A DNA stretch of 5,175 nt from DATDUW01 sp035290185 (GTDB lineage: Bacteria > Patescibacteriota > Patescibacteriia > UBA9934 > GWF2-40-263). The stretch is taken from contig DATDUW010000049.1 of NCBI GenBank assembly GCA_035290185.1, positions 1 to 5,175 on the forward strand. The letters run 5' to 3'. A program made the translations under genes and the position numbers. A model generated the notes under the pieces. It searched no databases. It was not told where the DNA came from and saw only the letters and a program-made list of their open reading frames with translations. Each line of letters starts with the position of its first letter. Positions within the stretch are counted from its first letter, which is position 1. Positions 1 to 5,175 of the stretch are shown piece after piece.

Positions 1-200
1 TCTGCTTTTTCCGGCCCTTCTTTTTTCTCTTCTCGTTCGCGCTCTTCCCGTTTTTCGGAAAGGGATTCCGGTTGGGATCGGATTTCAACGGAACGAGTTT
101 CTGTCTCCAAAGGCGGTTTGGAACCCTCCGCTCCCTGGTCCGCGACAGCCAAAAAATCGTTCTGATCTTTTTCGTGATTTTTCGTTCCAGATTTAGCCAT
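1..200 (-). CDS. Unrecognised protein with charged, probably disordered N-terminus (5' end only; runs off the left edge)
   Basis: An open frame starts at ATG 200-198 and stays open to the window edge, giving the first 66 codons of a longer protein. It begins MAKSGTKNHEK. The fragment has no hydrophobic segment, so no signal peptide or membrane span is visible. It is rich in Glu, Lys, Arg, Gln and Ser. Residues 49-65 (EKREEREREEKKEGPEK) are almost all charged and could be a disordered linker or the start of a helix or coiled coil. The start lies 9 bases after the cysS stop, and an AGGGA overlapping that stop sits 6 bases upstream as a reasonable ribosome binding site, so it is probably the last visible gene of the same operon. 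I do not recognise the family: such tails precede many unrelated domains (for example RNase J or large translation factors in some bacteria), and the deciding domain is outside the window. That a gene starts here is fairly secure; its function is unknown. Confidence 0.7.
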   Translation of the reverse strand, partial: MAKSGTKNHEKDQNDFLAVADQGAEGSKPPLETETRSVEIRSQPESLSEKREEREREEKKEGPEKA

Positions 201-209
201 AGAACGTCC

Positions 210-1694
210 CTATTCTAACACAACCCTCTCTTTTTCGCATGGGGATTGCCGATCCATCTTCTGGACGCGTGGACCGGACGGTGTGTCCTCGACCAGGAAT
301 CCCGCGGCCTCGATTCTGGCGCGCAGAACGTCCGCTTCCTGAAAAGCCTTTTTCAAACGCAGCTGTTCCCGCTGCCGAGCCCAATCTAAGATTTCTTCTG
401 GAATTCGTTCCGGCCCCCGCTGCCGAGCCTCTTCAAGCCTCAACCCAAAAACGTCATCAAACTTCATTAAGGAAGCCACCCGCGCTCCTTTTGATTTTTT
501 CTCATCTCCAACCATTCCCCAGGCAACAGCCAGTGCTTGCGGAAGATTCAAATCATCATTGATCGCCGCGAGAAATCTCTGCTCATCCTCCGCGCACCCT
601 TCCGCCGCTGGCTCTCCGGCCGAGGCAACGAACCCACGCAGATGTTCCAGGGCTTTTGCCGCGGCATCCAAGGCCTCGAACGTAAAATTGACCGTGGTTC
701 GATAGTGCCCCTGAAGCAAAAAATATCGATACGCCAGCGGATCGTATCCACGCTCGATCAAATCCTGTATCCGATAAACATTTCCAAGTGACTTGGCCAT
801 CTTCTGACCATCGACGGTCAAAAAAGCGCCGTGCATCCAGACGTTTGCTTCCGGGACCCCATCCGCGCCCATGGTTTGAGCAATCTCATTTTCATGATGA
901 ACGGGAATCAGGTCGATGGCTCCCGCGTGAATGTCAAAGGGAACTTCCAGATATTTTTTTGACATAGCGGAACATTCCGCATGCCAACCGGGAAACCCTT
1001 TTCCCCACGGGGAATCCCATTCCATTTGGCGCTGCTTGGAAGCGTCATCCTGGGTGAGGTCGAATGACCTCCCATGAAGGTAGGAAAATTTCCACAGGGC
1101 AAAATCCGTCGGGTGTTTTTTTTCTCCCATGTCCACCCGGGCTCCGGCCATCTTCTCCTCTGCCTTTTGCCCGGACAGTCGACCATACGACGGCAACTTT
1201 GCCGTATCAAAATAAAGACCGTCCGACGTACGATACGTCAAGCCGTTTTCCTCCAATTTTTTCACCAACGCTATCTGTTCAGGAAGATGTTGCGTTGCGC
1301 GCGGATAAACATCGGCGGACTTCACGTTCAGTCGCTTCAAATCCTCCAAAAAAGCCTGGGTATAAAATTCAGCGATCTCATACGCTGTCTTCCCCTCGCG
1401 CCGCATGGCTCCCAACATTTTGTCTTCCCCCTCATCTCCATCGCCGGTCAAATGACCTACGTCTGTGATGTTCATGATCGCACGGACAACGAATCGATTG
1501 TATTCCAAAACACGCCGAAGCACGTCGACAAAAACATTCGTGCGCATGTTCCCGACATGGGCAAAACTGTAAACGGTCGGGCCACAAGCATAGAGGCGAA
1601 CCTCCCCGGGATGGATTGGAACGAACGGTTCTTTGGAGCGTGTCAGGGTGTTATAGACGATGAACGACATAGTTCGAGAAACATCGGACATCAT
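210..1694 (-). CDS. cysS: Cysteinyl-tRNA synthetase (class I), complete
   Basis: Attaches cysteine to tRNA-Cys with ATP in the cytoplasm. The 494-residue protein is slightly longer than the E. coli enzyme (461). In order: the N-terminal strand and CGPTVYSFAHVGN (37-49), which contains zinc ligand Cys37 and the HIGH-type signature as HVGN (46-49); an acidic DEGEDKM segment (87-93); the GWHAECSAM block (Cys241); HHENE (266-270, predicted zinc ligands His266 and Glu270); the KMSKS-type loop as KMAKS (298-302); then the helical anticodon-binding region to the end. All four predicted zinc ligands are present. IPVHH replaces the classical FPHH and HAGAID replaces HGGGxD, a pattern I associate with CPR bacteria. 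The start is uncertain. ATG 1694 is followed directly by ATG 1691; Met9 (1670) lies closer to the usual family N-terminus but has no ribosome binding site, whereas an AAAGGG lies 12 bases before ATG 1694. It follows the RNase H gene by 18 bases. The last 15 or so residues extend past the usual family end. Confidence 0.97.
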   Translation of the reverse strand: MMSDVSRTMSFIVYNTLTRSKEPFVPIHPGEVRLYACGPTVYSFAHVGNMRTNVFVDVLRRVLEYNRFVVRAIMNITDVGHLTGDGDEGEDKMLGAMRREGKTAYEIAEFYTQAFLEDLKRLNVKSADVYPRATQHLPEQIALVKKLEENGLTYRTSDGLYFDTAKLPSYGRLSGQKAEEKMAGARVDMGEKKHPTDFALWKFSYLHGRSFDLTQDDASKQRQMEWDSPWGKGFPGWHAECSAMSKKYLEVPFDIHAGAIDLIPVHHENEIAQTMGADGVPEANVWMHGAFLTVDGQKMAKSLGNVYRIQDLIERGYDPLAYRYFLLQGHYRTTVNFTFEALDAAAKALEHLRGFVASAGEPAAEGCAEDEQRFLAAINDDLNLPQALAVAWGMVGDEKKSKGARVASLMKFDDVFGLRLEEARQRGPERIPEEILDWARQREQLRLKKAFQEADVLRARIEAAGFLVEDTPSGPRVQKMDRQSPCEKERVVLE

Positions 1695-1712
1695 AGCCCG
1701 TCATAACCCTTT

Positions 1713-2141
1713 TTAAAAGCGACGATCCATCGCTCGATTCACCAAAGCATCCGCTTCCAGGTTTCGCTCGCGCGGAATATGACGGACTGTGAAGCGTTGA
1801 AAACCAGAGAGAAGATCGTGAACACGCAAGAATTTAACAGCGAGGGCAGCATTTTTCACCCGGTATTCTCCCCGAATCTGTTTTGCGGCCAGTTCGGAAT
1901 CCATGACGAGCTCAACGGTTTCTGCTCCCAGCACCCTTGCTTTTTCAAGCCCACGGATGATTGCTTCATATTCTGCCTGGTTGTTTGTCATCTCGCCAAG
2001 AAAATCGCTGACCGTTGCTAATACCTCCCTTTCCGTTCCATCCGGTAATAGGCGCTTCAAAACAGCGCCGGCCCCGGCTGGACCAGGATTCCCGCGCGCA
2101 CCCCCATCGGTGTAAATACGAAGAGACAACATACCCATCAT
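1713..2141 (-). CDS. rnhA: Ribonuclease HI family protein, complete
   Basis: Cleaves the RNA strand of RNA-DNA hybrids, removing R-loops and RNA primers in the cytoplasm. The 142-residue protein is a single RNase H domain. The complete D-E-D-D metal-binding set is visible: Asp12 in IYTDGGARGNPGP, Glu57 in MTNNQAEYEA, Asp81 in VMDSEL and Asp131 in LEADALVN, with the conserved HIPRERN just before the last Asp. It is shorter than E. coli RNase HI (155), and the region after Asp81 appears to lack the basic protrusion of that enzyme, as in the shorter family members found in many Gram-positive bacteria, archaea and CPR. No extra N-terminal hybrid-binding domain or C-terminal fusion is present. Three Met codons (1, 2 and 4) crowd the start; the first is favoured because an AGGTG lies 7 bases upstream. 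It begins 10 bases after the recJ stop. An active nuclease is expected; the exact subfamily name is less certain. Confidence 0.95.
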   Translation of the reverse strand: MMGMLSLRIYTDGGARGNPGPAGAGAVLKRLLPDGTEREVLATVSDFLGEMTNNQAEYEAIIRGLEKARVLGAETVELVMDSELAAKQIRGEYRVKNAALAVKFLRVHDLLSGFQRFTVRHIPRERNLEADALVNRAMDRRF

Positions 2142-2148
2142 TTTTTCA

Positions 2149-2153
2149 CACCT
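2149..2153 (-). promoter_or_regulatory. Shine-Dalgarno site of the RNase H gene
   Basis: AGGTG read on the minus strand, 7 bases before ATG 2141-2139 and overlapping the recJ TAG stop. It is the clearest anti-SD match among the gene starts here and selects the first of three closely spaced Met codons. The overlap with the upstream stop suggests that ribosomes finishing recJ may re-initiate on this gene. Confidence 0.6.
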
Positions 2154-3885
2154 ATCGAATATCCACCACCCTCAGCTGTTGTTCCCGATTTCCATTCCAT
2201 GTGTTCACCTGAAATTCATAAGCAACGTCAATGGTTTTTCCAAGATGCAAAGCCTTGGCAAGAGCACCAAAACCGAAGCCAATAGCTTTGCGGACCGTCT
2301 TCCCATCGGCTGATTGAAGCGAAAGCCGCAAATGTTTCCCGTTTGCACCGACCGTATCCATACCAATCACGCGCACGCCGCGCGAAACGAACGTCGGAAC
2401 CGGATTTCCATTTCCAAACGGAGCCAAACGCTCCAAGGCCTCCACAAGATCCCAATCCGTTTCAAAAAAATCAATCTCGGCATCAATAGAAAGAACAGAC
2501 GGAGGCCTTTCCCCGGCCAAAACGACCTCGGCCTGTTGTGTGACCTCCTCGATTGCTTTCTCAAATCGTTCCGTACCGGTTACGGAAAAACCGCATGCTT
2601 CCGCGTGCCCGCCGAATCGGTCAAGCCACGGCGCAGCAGGAGTCAAGACAGCGGTTATATCAAAGCCCGGGACACTGCGCCCAGAAGCGGTATAGGATTC
2701 ACCGGTTTTTCCCACAACGAAAACAGGACGATCAAAATCCGAAACGAGCTTTCCGGCCACAAGCCCGACCAAGCCGGCCGGCCATCCTTCTTTCACGGCA
2801 AAAAGGACCTTTCGGTCTCCGGGATCTCCGAGCTGAATCTTTGCTTCCTGATAGATTCGTTCGCTTGCTTGCTTTCTAGCCGCATTGCGCTCATCCAAAA
2901 CAGAAGCAAGGCGCGAGGCTTCCAACGGATCCTCGGCAAGCAAAAGTTCCAACGCCTCTGACGCATGACTCATACGTCCAGCCGCGTTCAACCGCGGACC
3001 AATTTGAAACCCAATGGCGTGCGCATCCATTGCTCCTGGCTTAATGCCTGCCGCCTCAAACAGAGCCAAAAGACCCGGCCGACGCGATTTGTTGAGAACC
3101 CGGAGACCGAAGGCAACAAGGACACGGTTCTCTCCCTGTAAGGGCATGACGTCTGTAATCGTCGCGATCGCGACAAGATCAAGCAGCCACTTTTCCACTC
3201 CTTCCTGGATCGCTGCCCCCCGACGCCGCGCCTCTTCGAAAAGGGCACAAGCTAGTTTAAACGCCACGCCAGCTCCGCATAGGCGCTTATTCGGATAGGT
3301 CTCTCCCGGCGCCAACGGATGGAGGAGGATCGCGCCTTCGGGCGGATCCCCGGAAAGCGCATGATGATCGCAAACGATGGTTTCCATCCCAAGCTCCGCA
3401 GCCCTGGCAATGGCCGGCGCGTTGGTAATGCCGCAATCCACGGTCACGATCAAATTCGTCTTTTCGTGTTCGTGCAGGTGTTCAGCCGTTGCTGGACTGA
3501 ACCCATAGCCCTCCTTTTCCCGATGGGGAATGTAGGACGTAAGTTTTGAGGCATCGAATCCAAAGGAACGACAGAGGTCTCTCAAGGTTGAAAGGAGGAT
3601 CGCCGACCCGCAAACACCATCCGCATCATAATCCCCATGGACCGTGATGATCTCCCCTTTTTCCAAAGCAAAAAAAATCCGCTTCACGGCTGCGTCGATT
3701 TCATGAAACAGCGTCCAGGCGTGCGTATCACGCGCGAAATCCGGCCCCAAAAAAATGTCCACGTCCTCTTGATGTCGCGCGCCGCGATTCCACAGAAGCT
3801 GAAAAAGAACCCGCGACCATTCGGGAAAAAGCCGCTGTGCCTCGGCAGGGGCTTGCTCCGCAATCACCCAATGTTTTTCCAACAC
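2152..3885 (-). CDS. recJ: Single-stranded-DNA-specific exonuclease RecJ, complete
   Basis: A DHH-superfamily 5'-3' exonuclease on single-stranded DNA that acts in recombinational repair, mismatch repair and restart of stalled forks. The 577 residues match the usual bacterial length. In order: an N-terminal MLEKHW segment typical of the family; motif I GDYDADG (84-90); VDCGIT (149-154); the DHH signature (173-175); CGAGVAF (203-209); DVMPL (245-249); IGPRLNAAGRM (295-305); the DHHA1 part ending in GGHAEACGF (425-433); and a C-terminal OB-fold region with LAPFGNGNPVPTF (487-499). All metal-binding motifs are intact, so the enzyme should be active. GGHAEACGF has Cys where the family usually has Ala. 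The start is GTG 3885, directly followed by TTG 3882; no ATG lies between the upstream in-frame stop and GTG 3885. The bases before it are pyrimidine-rich with no Shine-Dalgarno match. It lies 34 bases after the small membrane peptide and 10 before the RNase H gene. Confidence 0.97.
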   Translation of the reverse strand: MLEKHWVIAEQAPAEAQRLFPEWSRVLFQLLWNRGARHQEDVDIFLGPDFARDTHAWTLFHEIDAAVKRIFFALEKGEIITVHGDYDADGVCGSAILLSTLRDLCRSFGFDASKLTSYIPHREKEGYGFSPATAEHLHEHEKTNLIVTVDCGITNAPAIARAAELGMETIVCDHHALSGDPPEGAILLHPLAPGETYPNKRLCGAGVAFKLACALFEEARRRGAAIQEGVEKWLLDLVAIATITDVMPLQGENRVLVAFGLRVLNKSRRPGLLALFEAAGIKPGAMDAHAIGFQIGPRLNAAGRMSHASEALELLLAEDPLEASRLASVLDERNAARKQASERIYQEAKIQLGDPGDRKVLFAVKEGWPAGLVGLVAGKLVSDFDRPVFVVGKTGESYTASGRSVPGFDITAVLTPAAPWLDRFGGHAEACGFSVTGTERFEKAIEEVTQQAEVVLAGERPPSVLSIDAEIDFFETDWDLVEALERLAPFGNGNPVPTFVSRGVRVIGMDTVGANGKHLRLSLQSADGKTVRKAIGFGFGALAKALHLGKTIDVAYEFQVNTWNGNREQQLRVVDIR

Positions 3886-3919
3886 AAAAAGGAGAGAAGA
3901 ACAAAAAATTCGATCTTTG

Positions 3920-4012
3920 CTAAAAACCGAACAAGACCATGGTCAAAATCATGCTTACGGCCACCAACAGACTCACAACAGCCCAAACGCTCCTTGCTTT
4001 CTGATGACGCAT
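3920..4012 (-). CDS. Small predicted single-span membrane peptide (30 aa)
   Basis: A 30-codon frame runs from ATG 4012-4010 to TAG 3922-3920 between lepA and recJ. The first seven residues (MRHQKAR) are basic. From residue 8 to the end the chain is almost entirely hydrophobic (V, W, A, L, I, M, F, with a few S, T and G), long enough for one membrane helix. The positive-inside rule predicts the N-terminus in the cytoplasm and the C-terminus in or outside the membrane. It starts 9 bases after the lepA stop, in operon-like spacing, and fills most of the lepA-recJ gap. The ribosome binding site is weak: a GGAA about 12 bases upstream overlaps the end of lepA. I recognise no named family, although short basic-plus-one-helix proteins occur at comparable places in many bacteria. 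An alternative is a chance frame in a 136-base spacer, but the basic head and clean hydrophobic tail favour a real gene. No function can be assigned. Confidence 0.55.
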   Translation of the reverse strand: MRHQKARSVWAVVSLLVAVSMILTMVLFGF

Positions 4013-4021
4013 ACGTTTTTC

Positions 4022-5175
4022 TTATTCCGAAGCACCGCTCGCACGTCGCAGAACGCGCAAGTACGCATCCGAAGGAATTTCCACGCCTCCACGGCCAAGC
4101 TCGGCCATGCGAGCCTTTCCTTTTTTCTGTTTTTCAAGCAGCTTGCGTTTACGTGTCACGTCCCCTCCATAGAGTTTAGCTGTCACGTCCTTGTGCAAAG
4201 CAGAAAGGCGATCCGATGCAACAATCTTCCCTCCCACCGCTGCCTGGAATTTGATGACGAACCACTGTTTGGGGATGGATTCCTTCAGAGCCTCGAGCAT
4301 ACGGCGGCCAACGCGTTCCGCCTCCTCACGATACACGAGGACAGAAAGAGCGTCTACGGGTTCTTCGGCCACAAGAAGATCGAGACGGACGAGATCAGCC
4401 GGCCGATACGTAAAAAATTCATAGTTGAAGGAAGCATAACCGGAAGAGGCACTTTTCAACTGATCGTAGAAATCTACAAGAATGGTCGCGAGGGGTAATT
4501 CATAATGCAAGATGGCCCGATTCTCCGAAAGATATTCGGTCGTCTGATAAATCCCGCGGCGCTCCTGAGCCAGGGTCATAACCGGACCGATGGATGTCTT
4601 GGGAACAACGATGTCAACCCTCATCCACGGCTCCTCAAGCACCCGAATCTGGGACATTTCCGGAAGTTCCAGGGGACTCTTCACCACAAGATTGGTCCCA
4701 TTCGTCTTCGAAACGTGATAGGCCACGGACGGAACGGTCACGATCACGTCCATGCCATATTCGCGCCTCAAGCGCTCTTTAACGATTTCCAAATGGAGGA
4801 GTCCGAGCAATCCGCAACGGAATCCATAACCAATAGAAGGCGCGTGTTCTGGCTCATAGGTCAACGCCGCATCATTGAGCTTTAATTTTTCCATGGATTC
4901 CCGCAGGTGCTGATAATCGTTTCCTTCCTTGGGAAAGAGACCGGCAAACACCATGGGTTGAACTTCACGGTAACCGGGAAGAGGAACAATGTCTTCTGAT
5001 CCTTCCTTGGCAACCGTATCGCCCACACGGCATGAAGCAAGGTCTTTGAACCCTGTCACAACATAGCCGATCTGACCGGTCTCAAGCGTTGGGAGCGGAC
5101 GATAGCCATCTGGTCCAAGGGAACCAAGTTCCAAAGCCTCTCCAACCGCCCCGGTTGCCAAAAAATGGATCGCAT
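4022..5175 (-). CDS. lepA: Elongation factor 4 (LepA), C-terminal two thirds (5' end outside the window)
   Basis: A ribosome-binding translational GTPase related to EF-G, reported to influence back-translocation and initiation or 30S assembly. The visible 383 codons begin inside domain II (ATGAVGEALELGSLGP) and reach the natural C-terminus, so the GTPase domain with its G motifs is off the right edge. Visible landmarks are VGDTV in domain II, PMVFAGLFP opening the EF-G-like domain III, the strongly conserved GYGFRCGLLGLLH (4793-4831), GYASFNYEF, and the LepA-specific C-terminal domain with AKLYGGDVTRKRKLLEKQKK and VEIPSDAYL. That C-terminal block separates LepA from EF-G and settles the identification. 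Compared with E. coli, two extra residues sit in LGRGGVEIP. The frame has no start in this window: the TTG at 5161 is only an internal Leu codon, because the frame continues upstream to the edge. The stop TAA (4024-4022) lies 9 bases before the small membrane peptide. The gene is intact as far as seen. Confidence 0.97.
   Translation of the reverse strand, partial: AIHFLATGAVGEALELGSLGPDGYRPLPTLETGQIGYVVTGFKDLASCRVGDTVAKEGSEDIVPLPGYREVQPMVFAGLFPKEGNDYQHLRESMEKLKLNDAALTYEPEHAPSIGYGFRCGLLGLLHLEIVKERLRREYGMDVIVTVPSVAYHVSKTNGTNLVVKSPLELPEMSQIRVLEEPWMRVDIVVPKTSIGPVMTLAQERRGIYQTTEYLSENRAILHYELPLATILVDFYDQLKSASSGYASFNYEFFTYRPADLVRLDLLVAEEPVDALSVLVYREEAERVGRRMLEALKESIPKQWFVIKFQAAVGGKIVASDRLSALHKDVTAKLYGGDVTRKRKLLEKQKKGKARMAELGRGGVEIPSDAYLRVLRRASGASE

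Noticed and set aside
1651..1704. A 17-codon frame starting at ATG 1704, overlapping the 5' end of cysS in another frame, with AAGGG just upstream
   Set aside because: It could act as a leader peptide, but its length is easily reached by chance, the AAGGG-to-ATG spacing of 2 bases is too short, and the encoded peptide has no Cys run or other attenuation signal apart from one Cys.
1074..1706. Long plus-strand open frame (210 codons) opposite cysS
   Set aside because: It lies antisense within a clearly conserved gene, its predicted protein shows no recognisable domain, and no credible ribosome binding site or gene context supports it. The same applies to the other long plus-strand frames opposite recJ and lepA.
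3886..3920. T-rich run after the small peptide as a possible terminator
   Set aside because: Only a weak A/T-rich pairing (CAAAGA with TTTTTG) precedes the T run, with no G+C-rich stem, so an intrinsic terminator is not supported.
3935..3944. Perfect 10-base palindrome GACCATGGTC
   Set aside because: It is a single copy inside the small peptide frame with no extension of symmetry. A 10-base palindrome is expected by chance in a window of this size.
3917..3946. TTGACC and TAGCAA spaced by 18 bases as a possible promoter for recJ
   Set aside because: The -35-like hexamer is good, but the -10-like hexamer matches only half of TATAAT. It lies inside the small peptide frame, so I do not call it a promoter.
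5159..5161. TTG at 5161 as the start of a 379-residue LepA-like protein
   Set aside because: The frame continues upstream to the window edge with residues that fit LepA domain II, so this is an internal Leu codon of a gene whose 5' end is outside the window.

Overview
The window is a compact stretch of bacterial chromosome in which every supportable gene is read from the minus strand. In the direction of transcription (right to left) the order is: lepA (the last two thirds of elongation factor 4, its 5' end beyond the right edge), a 30-residue predicted single-span membrane peptide, recJ (DHH-family single-strand DNA exonuclease), an RNase HI gene, cysS (cysteinyl-tRNA synthetase), and the 5' end of an unrecognised gene with a very charged N-terminus that runs off the left edge. 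Gaps between these genes are only 9, 34, 10, 18 and 9 bases. I see no convincing terminator or promoter between them, so a single co-transcribed unit is the simplest reading. There is no non-coding stretch over 300 bases, and I see no RNA gene, mobile element, CRISPR array or repeat.

Organism: the gene content and several sequence details suggest an uncultivated Candidate Phyla Radiation (Patescibacteria) bacterium. The main clue is the cysteinyl-tRNA synthetase. It carries an 'IPVHH' zinc-site segment where the classical enzyme has 'FPHH', a KMAKS loop, and a 'DEGEDKM' segment after the catalytic region; from memory these resemble CPR-type enzymes. Base composition looks moderate, around half G+C. 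This is an inference from recalled family features, not a search result. Reading frames are intact under the standard bacterial code. All five visible stop codons are TAA or TAG, and no in-frame TGA interrupts a gene.

How the genes relate: lepA and cysS serve translation (ribosome function; charging tRNA-Cys). recJ and the RNase H gene serve nucleic-acid maintenance (5'-3' single-strand DNA resection; removal of RNA from RNA-DNA hybrids). They are housekeeping genes apparently packed into one operon. The least explained items are the tiny membrane peptide between lepA and recJ and the charged N-terminal fragment downstream of cysS. I do not see evidence for a novel defence or mobile system here.
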